The notes under the pieces: generated by a model | The model's database searches: none | Told to the model about the DNA's origin: nothing | The model's input: the letters and a program-made list of their open reading frames with translations, nothing else | Assembly (NCBI GenBank): GCA_031266415.1 | Contig: JAISBB010000001.1 | Span: forward strand, 157,556-221,555 | Reading direction: 5' to 3' | DNA length: 64,000 nucleotides | Origin: Oscillospiraceae bacterium | Lineage (GTDB): Bacteria; Bacillota; Clostridia; Oscillospirales; Ruminococcaceae | In this document: positions 1-8,067 of the stretch, in pieces | Layout of the letters: every line of letters starts with the position of its first letter | Position numbering within the stretch: position 1 is the first letter of the stretch | Program-made: the position numbers and the translations under genes

Positions 1-166
1 AGCTCGCTCCACTTTTCACACGCTGCTTTAATGTGTTTGTCATCATTTTGAGTTCATTGTCTGACATAGACTTATATTTGCCTTCCAGCGCAAGAACAGC
101 CTCTTTAATTGGATTAATTCTTTTCAATTCTTTCGCCGAATATGACTTAAATAGTTTTTTTAGCAC
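1..166 (-). CDS. secA: Protein translocase subunit SecA, N-terminal fragment
   Basis: This is the first 55 codons of SecA, the cytoplasmic ATPase that drives proteins through SecYEG; the rest lies beyond the left edge. The N-terminus (LKKLFKSYSAKELKRI, then a stretch ending SDNELKMMT) matches the conserved SecA start. The GTG at 166 is chosen because a GGAGG lies 9 nt upstream and an in-frame TAA sits just before it. It follows jag on the same strand, so insertion and translocation genes are clustered here. The call rests on N-terminal similarity only. Confidence 0.85.
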   Translation of the reverse strand, partial: MLKKLFKSYSAKELKRINPIKEAVLALEGKYKSMSDNELKMMTNTLKQRVKSGAS

Positions 167-172
167 CCAACA

Positions 173-244
173 TTACCTCCCACACGAACAACCACAATCT
201 CTATCTGCCATCCGCTTTTTAGTCTCAAATTTCAAATCACTCAA
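173..244 (-). CDS. Possible 23-codon Cys-rich mini-ORF before secA
   Basis: A TTG-initiated frame reads LSDLKFETKKRMADRDCGCSCGR and stops inside the Shine-Dalgarno sequence of secA (GGGAGG then TAA). A GAGGA lies about 16 nt upstream of the TTG, which is long; an internal ATG would leave only 12 residues. It could be a coupled leader peptide for secA or chance. The clustered cysteines (DCGCSCG) are the only reason to keep it. No function can be assigned. Confidence 0.22.
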   Translation of the reverse strand: MSDLKFETKKRMADRDCGCSCGR

Positions 245-314
245 AATATACTTTTAAAACTCCTCGAAAATATTTTTTATGCCAACCACAAGAAAGTTAC
301 TTTAGTCCACATTT

Positions 315-1046
315 TCATTTTTGTAGTACCCCGCAAGAAGCAATTGCAGGTTTTCTTGCAAAAACCACAACACGCCGATTGCTGCCAGTTCCAACAGAAC
401 TTGACCCCAACCCTGAAATTTCAGAAATCACACTGTGCACAAGCATGCGATCATAACTGCACATCGGCTCTAACGTAGAATCAGCACCTGTTTTTAGCAC
501 AACCTGCGCCACATTACGAACAAGCTTTTCTAATCTTTCTTCTTTTTTTTTCATGTGGTCATTCAAATTCAAAACAATTCGCGGGAAGAGTACTTCTTTA
601 TATTTTTGATTCAGAAAAATATTCCCAATGTGCTGTAAAGCTCCCACAAGTTCCCAATTATTTCTTTCGAAAAGCGGAATAACTTCATCTTGTGTTTCAA
701 TACCAATTACACATGATTTCTCTGTTATTGTCACCTTAAATTTCACCTCAAGCAGACCAAAGAGTTTTAAAATTGGCCGCAAATAATCTTCCAAAGTTTC
801 TATCACTTTTTCAACTGCGATTTTTTCATCTGCAATTTCTGAAGGAATCGTCAACGAATTTTTCTCTCCTAAATCTGCAACAACAACTTTAACTTTAGCT
901 TTAACGCTTTTAAAACCCCAGAAAGCCTTTTTCGGTAGAGTTAAAATTTCGAAATTAGCTTCATCTCTGGTTATTCCCAATTGCATACAAGCCAAATCAA
1001 TAGCTTCATTAACGGAATTTCCTTCCTTTATTATCTCTCTACCCAA
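315..1046 (-). CDS. jag: Jag/KhpB RNA-binding protein (SpoIIIJ-associated)
   Basis: Jag (KhpB/EloR) is a cytoplasmic RNA-binding protein with Jag_N, KH and R3H domains, linked to cell-elongation control and usually encoded beside yidC. The N-terminal part carries a Jag_N-like segment (EGNSVNEAIDLACMQLGI) and a basic stretch KKAFWGFKSVKAKVKV in place of the usual KGFLGIG-type motif. The last about 60 residues have the R3H-like NRRVVVFARKP. The frame is open to a TTG at 1061, but the TTG at 1046 has GGAGG about 8 nt upstream and fits the family N-terminus better. It lies downstream of yidC, as in most Firmicutes. Confidence 0.88.
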   Translation of the reverse strand: MGREIIKEGNSVNEAIDLACMQLGITRDEANFEILTLPKKAFWGFKSVKAKVKVVVADLGEKNSLTIPSEIADEKIAVEKVIETLEDYLRPILKLFGLLEVKFKVTITEKSCVIGIETQDEVIPLFERNNWELVGALQHIGNIFLNQKYKEVLFPRIVLNLNDHMKKKEERLEKLVRNVAQVVLKTGADSTLEPMCSYDRMLVHSVISEISGLGSSSVGTGSNRRVVVFARKPAIASCGVLQK

Positions 1047-1091
1047 AAATATCTCCTCCAAATTAAAACAATCCCCATCAAAACAAAATTA

Positions 1092-2141
1092 TCAATCGTC
1101 TGGGGGCCCATCATATTTTTCCTCAATTCGTTTTCGTGCTTGGTTAATTTTTTGTTTGTTTAATTCTTTAGCAGAAATCCTTTCTGCCTCATTTTGTAAG
1201 TTTTCAACTTCAACTGTTCTCTCTATTGATTTTCGCTCTTCGTGCTTTTTCTTTTTTGCCATCTTTTCAGCTGCAATAAATTTATCTACAGCTTCTTTTA
1301 CATTGTATTTCTTGGTTAAGATTTCCGTTTGGATTATTGCCATGACATTTGAAAACATAAAATAAAACGCAATCCCCACAGGCATTGAAAAATAAATATA
1401 TGAGAATAGAAAAATCGGCAAAAATTGCATAATTTTTGTTACTCTCTGTTGCGCTGGGTCAATTTCTGTTGCCACGACACTATTTTTGCTAACTTGTAAC
1501 GTGGAAACAATTTGCGTTAAAATTGTCATAATTGGAATCAATGTAACTAAACTCCACCCCTTTGGCACACTTGTAAAATTAACACCAAATAAAGTTGTTT
1601 TAAATTGCGCAATAGAATCAACTAATTCGCTGCCCAAACCAGAGAAAAACTCTGTGTGCACCTTCACGGCTTCAATCAAGTCAAGCTCAGGGAACTTCAA
1701 ATTTACGGCACCATGTAAATCTTTAAGAATTCCCCTTGCATTATCTATAACACTAGCTGGAATACTTAAAATATAAGTTAACGGCCGATAAATAACACCA
1801 ACTAAACCAAACATAATAACCAATTGAATAAGTGGCATTAAGCAACCAGACCCGAGATTACCAACTGGATTTATTCCTTCTTCTTGATATAACTTCATCA
1901 TTTCGCTGTTGTAAAGTTCCTTGTTTTTTCCATATTTCACTTTCAATTGATCTAATTTCGGCTTAATTTTACGCTGATTTATTGTATTAACAATACTGTT
2001 TTTTTGTTGTTTTATTGAAAAAGGCAACATAAAAACTTTGGTTATCACGGCAAACAACATTAACGCCAAACCATAATTTAAGGTAAAATCATAACAAAAT
2101 CTCATAATGAATCCAAAAGGATACGCGAAAAGTTTCATCAT
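1092..2141 (-). CDS. yidC: Membrane protein insertase YidC/OxaI/SpoIIIJ
   Basis: This polytopic insertase places small or Sec-dependent proteins into the cytoplasmic membrane. The 349 residues have the Oxa1 fold: a first hydrophobic segment near residues 18-40, the cytoplasmic hairpin QRKIKPKLDQLKVKYGKNKE, the motif YQEEGINPVGNLGSGCLM, and further transmembrane segments near 105-130, 200-225 and 240-270. The tail from about 290 is highly charged (KKKKHEERKS and beyond), as expected for ribosome contact. No long N-terminal periplasmic domain is present, typical of Gram-positive YidC. It sits between yidD and jag in the usual operon order. Confidence 0.95.
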   Translation of the reverse strand: MMKLFAYPFGFIMRFCYDFTLNYGLALMLFAVITKVFMLPFSIKQQKNSIVNTINQRKIKPKLDQLKVKYGKNKELYNSEMMKLYQEEGINPVGNLGSGCLMPLIQLVIMFGLVGVIYRPLTYILSIPASVIDNARGILKDLHGAVNLKFPELDLIEAVKVHTEFFSGLGSELVDSIAQFKTTLFGVNFTSVPKGWSLVTLIPIMTILTQIVSTLQVSKNSVVATEIDPAQQRVTKIMQFLPIFLFSYIYFSMPVGIAFYFMFSNVMAIIQTEILTKKYNVKEAVDKFIAAEKMAKKKKHEERKSIERTVEVENLQNEAERISAKELNKQKINQARKRIEEKYDGPPDD

Positions 2142-2166
2142 AACTTTCTGTCAGATACCCCATCTT

Positions 2167-2391
2167 TCAATGATTTTTAACCTGATAGACGGGATCATAT
2201 CCCCCTTTCGAAAACGAATTGCACCGCAAAATTCGCCAAATACTCATTCGCAAACCTTTCAGTACACCAAAGTGTTCAATTGCCTGTTTTGCATAAACGG
2301 AACAAGTGGGGTAAAATCTACAATGTTTAACTGTTCGCAACCAGCTTAATTTTGAATAAAGGTCAATTACCCACAAAAAAAAATGCTTCAC
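2167..2391 (-). CDS. yidD: Membrane protein insertion efficiency factor YidD
   Basis: YidD is a small membrane-associated protein that helps YidC-dependent insertion. The 74 residues contain the family signature [19 protein letters not shown] followed by [14 protein letters not shown] and GYDPV. The GTG start overlaps the TGA of rnpA (GTGA), indicating translational coupling. Order rpmH-rnpA-yidD-yidC is the standard bacterial block. Confidence 0.95.
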   Translation of the reverse strand: MKHFFLWVIDLYSKLSWLRTVKHCRFYPTCSVYAKQAIEHFGVLKGLRMSIWRILRCNSFSKGGYDPVYQVKNH

Positions 2392-2717
2392 TTTTTCATC
2401 AACAACTTCATGTTCCCCTTCATAACTTGGCGAATTTGAGGGCTTTTCATTTCGGCGGTACGTTTGCGCGCAACCAAAACAATATCGTAACCAACTGGCA
2501 AACTGCCTGCTATTTCAGAGAACGCAGACTTAATAACTCGCCTGGCACGATTTCTAACAACAGATTTCCCTATCTTTTTGCTTGTGGTAATTCCAATCCG
2601 ATTTTTATCTGCACCAGTTCTAAGCACATAAATAACTAAAACAGGCGAAACAATTGATTTCCCACGGTAATAAACCCTTTTAAATTGCATGTTTTTGTTT
2701 AAAGTCTCAATTTCCAC
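2388..2717 (-). CDS. rnpA: Ribonuclease P protein component
   Basis: RnpA binds RNase P RNA and helps it mature the 5' ends of tRNAs. The 109 residues start with [16 protein letters not shown] and contain the signature region [22 protein letters not shown]. The GTG start at 2717 has AGGGG about 8 nt upstream. It lies 52 bp after rpmH and overlaps yidD. Confidence 0.95.
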   Translation of the reverse strand: MEIETLNKNMQFKRVYYRGKSIVSPVLVIYVLRTGADKNRIGITTSKKIGKSVVRNRARRVIKSAFSEIAGSLPVGYDIVLVARKRTAEMKSPQIRQVMKGNMKLLMKK

Positions 2718-2769
2718 CTGAAAAGCCCCTTGACTATTTTTTTAAAAAAATACATTCACATAAAAATCT

Positions 2770-2904
2770 TTAATGAGAAATGCACTTTCTGCCTTTAAGC
2801 CTTCTCCTCGCCAAAACTTTTCGTCCATTTTTTGTGCTCATTCTTTTCATAAATCCATGCACTTTTTTCCTATATAATTTCTTAGGTTGATATGTTCTAA
2901 ACAT
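2770..2904 (-). CDS. rpmH: 50S ribosomal protein L34
   Basis: This short gene encodes 44 residues that begin [18 protein letters not shown] and continue with [19 protein letters not shown], the classic L34 pattern. GGAGG lies 7-8 nt before the ATG. Residue 2 is Phe where Lys is usual, and the tail ends CISH. Unlike most bacteria, no dnaA lies upstream; aroB is there instead, so the origin is not beside rpmH here. Confidence 0.93.
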   Translation of the reverse strand: MFRTYQPKKLYRKKVHGFMKRMSTKNGRKVLARRRLKGRKCISH

Positions 2905-2943
2905 GCTTGTAATTCTCCTCCCATTTCAAATACACACAGTAAT

Positions 2944-2973
2944 ATCATAACGCATTTAGCTACTTTGTGTCAA
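2944..2973 (-). promoter_or_regulatory. Sigma-A-type promoter of the rpmH operon
   Basis: On the minus strand TTGACA (2973-2968) and TATGAT (2949-2944) are separated by 18 bp, about 40 bp upstream of the rpmH start and just beyond the aroB stop. It would drive rpmH-rnpA-yidD-yidC-jag and perhaps secA. Confidence 0.7.
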
Positions 2974-2990
2974 CTCTGTAGGGAATAAGT

Positions 2991-4028
2991 TCAGCTTATA
3001 AAGAAAAGATTCAATTGTTTCAAAATTGGCTTCCCTACATCTGAAAGCATTACAAAATTTATCACATTAGTGGTTTTCTTGTCTCGCAAAATATAATCCT
3101 TTAGTAACAAAAGATCAATATCTAATTCTTTGCAAACCCCTAACCTAAATAAAACACCACTTACTTCTTCTAGCAATAACTGTGTGTTTAGACCACACCC
3201 TACCCCCAACTTTAAAACCTCAATCAAACCGTTACCAACACATTCCCCATGGTTTTTTTCGTAATTTAAATGTTTTTCAAGTGCGTGCCCAATTGTGTGC
3301 CCAAGATTTAACATCACACGTTGGCCGTTCTTTTCACACAAATCTTCCGAAATAAACAACTGCTTAATTTTTATGCATTCTTTAACAATTACTTCTAAAT
3401 TCTCACAAACACTAGCCAATGTTGACCTTTTCAAAAAAGGCCAAAGCCAAGAATCATAAAGTAACGCATATTTAACTACTTCGCCCAAACCATTTAAGAT
3501 TTCTTTTTTCGGTAATTTTTCGATTAATGCAAGGTTGCAAAGTACTAAATCTGGGTTATAAAATGCACCCACAAGATTTTTGCTAACGCTGAGGTTTACT
3601 GCCACTTTCCCTCCAATTGCCGCATCAATTTGGGCCAATAAAGAGCTCGGCATTAAAATGCAGCGCAACCCTCGCATATATATTGCAGCCACAAAGCCAA
3701 AAAAATCCGTAACAACACCACCGCCAAATGCCAGCAACAATTCGTCTCTTCTGCATTTGTTTTTCGCCAAAACTTCACAAACATCTCGTATATTATTAAA
3801 ATTTTTGCTAGCCTCGCCCGGCTCAATAACAACAAATATGCTTTCAAATCCTAGCTGCGCTAACACTCTCTTTAATGGTTCCCCGTAAAACGCAAATAGA
3901 TTTTTATCGGTTCCTACAAAAATTCGTTGACCATTATATACATCGGCTATGAAATTGCACATTAGGTTCTGTGAATCATAATCCAAAATACAGCCATAAG
4001 TTGTCCCCGTTATTTGAATTTTTTGAAT
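2991..4028 (-). CDS. aroB: 3-dehydroquinate synthase, probably AUU-initiated
   Basis: AroB converts DAHP to 3-dehydroquinate in the shikimate pathway using NAD and a metal. Signatures are GEASKNFNNI, AFGGGVVTDFFGFVAA, YMRG, PSSLLAQIDAAIGGKVAVN, GEVVKYALL and the metal-binding LNLGHTIGHALE and HGECVG. The first ATG/GTG/TTG in frame is a TTG at 3986 with no ribosome binding site. Upstream the frame stays open and encodes IQITGTTYGCIL, fitting the first AroB strand, behind GAGGTG. An ATT at 4028 (9 nt after GAGG) or at 4034 (overlapping the rimI TAA) is the likely start. The enzyme would then have about 346 residues, normal for the family. Confidence 0.9.
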   Translation of the reverse strand: MQKIQITGTTYGCILDYDSQNLMCNFIADVYNGQRIFVGTDKNLFAFYGEPLKRVLAQLGFESIFVVIEPGEASKNFNNIRDVCEVLAKNKCRRDELLLAFGGGVVTDFFGFVAAIYMRGLRCILMPSSLLAQIDAAIGGKVAVNLSVSKNLVGAFYNPDLVLCNLALIEKLPKKEILNGLGEVVKYALLYDSWLWPFLKRSTLASVCENLEVIVKECIKIKQLFISEDLCEKNGQRVMLNLGHTIGHALEKHLNYEKNHGECVGNGLIEVLKLGVGCGLNTQLLLEEVSGVLFRLGVCKELDIDLLLLKDYILRDKKTTNVINFVMLSDVGKPILKQLNLFFIS

Positions 4029-4029
4029 T

Positions 4030-4497
4030 TTAATTCACCTCTATTTTCGCTAACACACAATTCATCAACACGGCATATTCACAAGGCCCAGAATAAAAAT
4101 TCTTGCGAATACCAACAATATTAAATCCACATTTCAAATACATAGTAATGGCAGAAAAATTTGACTGCCGCACTTCCAAATTGATATATTTCAAACTAAG
4201 TTCGTTTGCCACATTTAATACCGCACCAAGTAAAAACTTGCCAACTCCCAAATTCCTGTATTTTCTTTGCACCGCGATTTTAGGTATATAACCCTCATCT
4301 AAAACATGCTGAAAAATAACATAGCCCACAACCAAATTTAAATCACACTCAACGGCAACCATGCAATTGCTATTGGTATTCTTAAGTTCCGTTTTAAATC
4401 CCATTGCACTCCACTTTTCAGAAATAAAACTCTCATCTTCAATTTCATGAACACGGTTTAAATGCAGTTCATTCATTTTTTGTAGTTCAAAATTCAT
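4030..4497 (-). CDS. rimI: Ribosomal-protein-alanine N-acetyltransferase-like GNAT
   Basis: This is a GNAT acetyltransferase of the RimI type, which acetylates the N-terminus of ribosomal protein S18 with acetyl-CoA. It contains YIPKIAVQRKYRNLGVGKFLL (the acetyl-CoA loop Q/RxxGxG/A), the conserved LEVRQSNFSAITMYLKCGF and a Tyr-rich C-terminal segment NFYSGPCEYAVLM. The ATG at 4497 overlaps the tgt stop as ATGA, indicating coupling; the frame is open further upstream to 4530 inside tgt. Substrate is inferred from family resemblance. Confidence 0.82.
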   Translation of the reverse strand: MNFELQKMNELHLNRVHEIEDESFISEKWSAMGFKTELKNTNSNCMVAVECDLNLVVGYVIFQHVLDEGYIPKIAVQRKYRNLGVGKFLLGAVLNVANELSLKYINLEVRQSNFSAITMYLKCGFNIVGIRKNFYSGPCEYAVLMNCVLAKIEVN

Positions 4498-5624
4498 AGT
4501 TTTTGGCCTAATTTCAAAGTATTTTCGCACCGAAAAGATTCAAAGCATTTGTTCTCAATGCTTTCTCTAATCTTGGCCATAAGATTATTAAAAAAGTGCA
4601 AATTGTGTAATACACACAACCTCATTCCCAACATTTCACCGCAGTTAAGCAGGTACCTAATATAACTTTTTGTATAACTCCGGCACACCATGCATTTGCA
4701 AACTCTGTCAATAGGCGAGTCGTCTTTTGCGTATTTACCATTCAAAATACGCACAATTCCTCCACTTGTAAAAAGGTAACCATGCCTTGCATTTCGACTT
4801 GGCATCACACAATCAAAAAGATCAATGCCGCGCGCAACACACTCAATGATATTAGAAGGAGTTCCCACACCCATTAAATAACGTGGTTTTTCTATTGGCA
4901 TCATATCTTCTACTTCTAAAATTGTATTGTACATTTGATCATGAGTCTCTCCCACGGCAAGACCACCAATAGCATAACCATCTAAATCAAGTTCTAAAAT
5001 TGATTCCATATGTTTTTTTCTTAATTTACTAATAATTGTCCCTTGGTTAATTCCAAATAATAATTGCTTTGGGTTTGGTGAATCACAACGCGCATTATAT
5101 GTGGTTAATGTTTCTTTAGAGCGCCAAAGCCATCTGGTTGTTCGCTCAATTGAACTTTTTACAAGCAAATATTCAGTTTTAGCATGCAAACATTCATCAA
5201 ATGCCATAACAATTGTTGACCCCAGATTTGATTGTATTTCCATACTCTTTTCTGGCGTCATCAAAATGCGCTTCCCATCTACGTGAGAACGAAACACCAC
5301 TCCTTCTTCAGTCACATCTTTAAGTTTGGTTAACGAAAAAACTTGGTAACCACCGCTATCAGTTAAAATGGGCTGACTCCAGTTTAAAAAACGTTGCAAT
5401 CCGCCCATTTCTTTAATTAATATATCACCTGGTCTAACGTGAAGGTGGTATGTATTACAAAGCAAAACTTGGCACTCAAGTTGCCTTAAATCATTTGTTG
5501 AAACTGCTCCTTTTATTGCACCAGCAGTAGCAACATTCATAAAAGCCGGTGTTTGTATTTCACCGTGCGGTGTTTTAAAAATTCCTCTTCTGGCCTTACC
5601 TTCACATTTTATTAAAGTAAACAA
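4494..5624 (-). CDS. tgt: Queuine tRNA-ribosyltransferase
   Basis: Tgt exchanges guanine 34 for preQ1 in tRNAs with GUN anticodons, the first committed tRNA step of queuosine formation. The 376 residues include TPAFMNVATAGAIKG, TDSGGYQVFSL, AFDECLHA, GGLAVGET and YLMGVGTPSNI. The zinc site is near residue 300 (CKCMVCRSYTKSYIRYLL followed later by His). The catalytic Asp regions TDSGG and DLFDCVMPSRNAR are present. The TTG start has GGAG about 5-8 nt upstream. It is the first gene of a tgt-rimI-aroB unit. Confidence 0.95.
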   Translation of the reverse strand: MFTLIKCEGKARRGIFKTPHGEIQTPAFMNVATAGAIKGAVSTNDLRQLECQVLLCNTYHLHVRPGDILIKEMGGLQRFLNWSQPILTDSGGYQVFSLTKLKDVTEEGVVFRSHVDGKRILMTPEKSMEIQSNLGSTIVMAFDECLHAKTEYLLVKSSIERTTRWLWRSKETLTTYNARCDSPNPKQLLFGINQGTIISKLRKKHMESILELDLDGYAIGGLAVGETHDQMYNTILEVEDMMPIEKPRYLMGVGTPSNIIECVARGIDLFDCVMPSRNARHGYLFTSGGIVRILNGKYAKDDSPIDRVCKCMVCRSYTKSYIRYLLNCGEMLGMRLCVLHNLHFFNNLMAKIRESIENKCFESFRCENTLKLGQKL

Positions 5625-5639
5625 TTGTCTCCTCTCCCA

Positions 5640-5836
5640 GATTCAAAAAACATTAATTTACATCCGTTTTATATTTCAATTTGTTCCGTACCAACACGAA
5701 TTATGGACTGCAAGTCACGATATTTAGGTCCCTAAAACCGCACTTCCAAAGCGTTCGTAATTGCTTGCAGTGAATCTGTCCACGAGACTCCACATGTCAT
5801 GATTATACTTGGATCCAGATCATCAATTCCCTTACC
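5640..5836 (-). pseudogene. Decayed paralogous segment of the secreted-protein family
   Basis: Directly downstream of the two ORFs at 5837-6435, the minus strand still reads IDDLDPS, then SLQAITNALEVRF, a TAG, GPKYRDLQSIIRVGTEQIEI and a TAA. This parallels IDDVDPE and EPEYARWRSMIRIDVEKDTL of the intact gene. It has an internal stop and no start, so it looks like a third, degenerating copy of the repeat. The reading is by eye and the similarity is short. Confidence 0.5.
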
Positions 5837-6019
5837 TTAAACCCTCTTTACTTCATCTGGGCTACCTTTGCTAACGAAATTTTCAATCACCGTTCCCAAT
5901 TCATTGGCAGGTCTGAGTTCCTGCCCAATAAGCAAATCACCATTATCTGAAATGTAGATTACATCCTTCCAATTAGAACATTCTGGTTCAGCAGCTAATG
6001 CTCTCATTTTCAGCAACAT
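5837..6019 (-). CDS. Short paralogue or frame-shifted continuation of the secreted protein
   Basis: These 60 codons (start MLLKMRALAAEPECSNW) resemble the C-terminal half of the preceding gene: EPECSNWKDVIYIS aligns with EPEYARWRSMIRID, followed in both by an acidic or polar stretch and a Leu-rich segment. The start overlaps the upstream stop by 10 nt. It has no signal peptide of its own, so it is either a coupled partial duplicate or the remains of a longer repeat protein broken by a frameshift. Function unknown. Confidence 0.45.
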   Translation of the reverse strand: MLLKMRALAAEPECSNWKDVIYISDNGDLLIGQELRPANELGTVIENFVSKGSPDEVKRV

Positions 6020-6435
6020 CCATTTGTTTTTGTCAATGCATCTGGCCGCCTTACTTCGTATAAAACCGGTCTTCTTTCGTTTAAAACTTCATAGGATCTC
6101 ATAAAATCTGACCCTACACACAAAGTATCCTTTTCAACGTCAATACGAATCATGCTCCGCCATCTAGCATACTCAGGTTCTTGCAATAATTTTGCCATCT
6201 TCTTTATTGTCTGTCTCCACAATATTCTATCCAACTCTGCATCAAACTCTGTATTCCTTTCTACCTCTATAATTACCGCTTTCATTTTCTTCGAGTCAGA
6301 ACAATTTAAAAGATTGTATGCTCTTTTACATGCCTCTGGATCAACGTCATCAATATCTTCATACATGGCAAACGAAGCCATGCCACAAGACCCACAAAAC
6401 AGTATTCCTACCATAAAAACAATCCATTTCCTCAT
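6010..6435 (-). CDS. Small secreted protein of unknown function
   Basis: The 141-residue product begins with a clear signal peptide (MRKWIVFMVGILFCGSCG, then MASFA as a possible signal peptidase I site). An acidic segment EDIDDVDPEACKRAYNLL and a mixed helical domain follow, ending TKTNGCC. The ATG at 6435 has GGGAAGGA about 8 nt upstream. The C-terminal half recurs as a short ORF and a decayed copy downstream, so the family is expanding or decaying here. I do not recognise the family. Confidence 0.7.
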   Translation of the reverse strand: MRKWIVFMVGILFCGSCGMASFAMYEDIDDVDPEACKRAYNLLNCSDSKKMKAVIIEVERNTEFDAELDRILWRQTIKKMAKLLQEPEYARWRSMIRIDVEKDTLCVGSDFMRSYEVLNERRPVLYEVRRPDALTKTNGCC

Positions 6436-6540
6436 AATAAAATCCTTCCCTTCTCTATTTACAAGCCCACTTAACAAGTCTTATGTAACTTCCTTTACAA
6501 CGCAATACCACCCACCACCACCCTCCAGGCTAACTACTCC

Positions 6541-7206
6541 TTAGCCAATATTATCCACTTTTTTCAGGTTCCTTTTTACTTTAGTAAAAACACAATATTC
6601 CACCAGTTCACAAATTTCACATTTAGGCAACCGCGTTTTACATACCTCACGCCCAAATTTTACCAAACGGTGACAAAACTCTGCTGACTCTTCTGGTGGC
6701 AACATTGCTTTAAGACTTTTTTCTACTTTCACAGGGTCTTTCGTATCACAAACTCCCACGCGAAATGAAATTTTAATGCAGTGTACATCGCAGATTACCG
6801 CAGGCTTGTGAAAAATTTCAGCCAAAAGCAAATTTGCCGTTTTTCTTCCCACACCAGGTAATAACACCAGTTCTGCAATTGTTGCTGGCAACCTTCCATT
6901 AAATTTCATTTCAATCATTTCACAAGCATTTATAATATCTTTTGCCTTCGTGTTCGAAAGTCCACACGGCCTAATTATTTTTTCAAGCACCGCAAAATCT
7001 GCTTTTACAAATGCATGTAAAGTCGAGTAACATGCAAATAACTTCGAAGTTACAACATTTACTCGCTCATCACGGCAACGCGCAGAAAGTCGCCCTGCAA
7101 CCATTAATTCATAGTCTTCTTTGTAAATTAATTCGCACCCAGTTACCTTGTATTTCTTTTTTAAAATCGCTACGATATCAAGTAATTTCTGCTGCTTCAA
7201 TAGCAT
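6541..7206 (-). CDS. nth: Endonuclease III (DNA glycosylase/AP lyase)
   Basis: Nth removes oxidised pyrimidines and nicks abasic sites in base-excision repair. The helix-hairpin-helix LPGVGRKTANLLLAEIF carries the catalytic Lys. CDVHCIKISFRVGV carries the catalytic Asp. The C-terminus has the [4Fe-4S] pattern C-X6-C-X2-C-X5-C (CKTRLPKCEICELVEYC). The usual LS(A/S)Q element reads LSARCRDERVN. The start overlaps the end of lgt; the ATG at 7206 lies too close to a GAGGA, so the TTG two codons later may be used. Confidence 0.93.
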   Translation of the reverse strand: MLLKQQKLLDIVAILKKKYKVTGCELIYKEDYELMVAGRLSARCRDERVNVVTSKLFACYSTLHAFVKADFAVLEKIIRPCGLSNTKAKDIINACEMIEMKFNGRLPATIAELVLLPGVGRKTANLLLAEIFHKPAVICDVHCIKISFRVGVCDTKDPVKVEKSLKAMLPPEESAEFCHRLVKFGREVCKTRLPKCEICELVEYCVFTKVKRNLKKVDNIG

Positions 7207-8038
7207 TCCTCGCTTTGTTTTTCATTTTTAAGTAGTGTCTTCGCCCATACCATGAACCAATACAAAAAAGAACAGAAACAGCCTGCGACACATTCACACC
7301 CAAAAACACCAGATGATCTGACCGCAAAAACTCTATAAAAAAACGCCCACATCCATACCACATAGCATAAATTAAAGTTAATTCACTATTAAACTTCCTG
7401 TGCTTTGTATAACCGGCAACAATAGCAAACCCAATTAAACACCAAAGCGACTCATAAAAAAAACAAGGGTGCACAGGAACTTGCGGGTCAACATTTAAAC
7501 CACTTGCTTTCATTTCAGTCAGCGTATTTTGAATCGGCAAACTAGTCATTCCCCATGGCAATTTCGTATTTATACCAAACGCTTCCATATTAAAAAAATT
7601 ACCCCAACGCCCCAATGCTTGGCCAATCAAAACGCTTCCCGCAAAAAGATCTGTAACAGCAAAAAAATTAATGCGTTTAAACTTTGAAAAAATAAAAATG
7701 GCAATTGCTCCACCAATAAGTCCACCGTATATAGCTAACCCGCCGTTGCGCAAATTAACAATGTCCCAAAATTTTTCAATTTGCCCATGGTTAAACGCCA
7801 CCTCATACAACCGAGTTCCAACAACTCCAAAAATAATTGCACATGTGGCAAATGAACAAACCAAATCTAAATTTAAATTAAATTCTTTTGCTCGCAAAAT
7901 CGCATACCACAAAGCCAAAAGCATTCCAACCATAATAATTAAGCCGTACCAATAAATATTAATCCCCTTTATGGAAAAGGCAACTGGATTTAAATGAAAC
8001 TCTAGATTCAATCCTGAAAATCTTAACGCATGCACCAC
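7178..8038 (-). CDS. lgt: Prolipoprotein diacylglyceryl transferase
   Basis: Lgt is a membrane enzyme that attaches diacylglycerol to the lipobox Cys of prelipoproteins. The 286 residues have seven or so transmembrane segments and the motifs YWYGLIIMVG, GGLAIYGGLIGG, DLFAGSVLIGQALGRWGNFFN, HPCFFYES and CGRFFIEFLRSD. Conserved His and Arg residues lie in these segments. A GTG start follows GGGGG by 8 nt. It is followed by nth with a 29-bp overlap. Confidence 0.95.
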   Translation of the reverse strand: MVHALRFSGLNLEFHLNPVAFSIKGINIYWYGLIIMVGMLLALWYAILRAKEFNLNLDLVCSFATCAIIFGVVGTRLYEVAFNHGQIEKFWDIVNLRNGGLAIYGGLIGGAIAIFIFSKFKRINFFAVTDLFAGSVLIGQALGRWGNFFNMEAFGINTKLPWGMTSLPIQNTLTEMKASGLNVDPQVPVHPCFFYESLWCLIGFAIVAGYTKHRKFNSELTLIYAMWYGCGRFFIEFLRSDHLVFLGVNVSQAVSVLFCIGSWYGRRHYLKMKNKARNAIEAAEIT

Positions 8039-8067
8039 AAAATTCGCCCCCTTTCTGCCTGCTTAAT

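Noticed and set aside
33..257. Plus-strand 74-codon ORF
   Set aside because: It is antisense to the start of secA, which has the family sequence and ribosome binding site.
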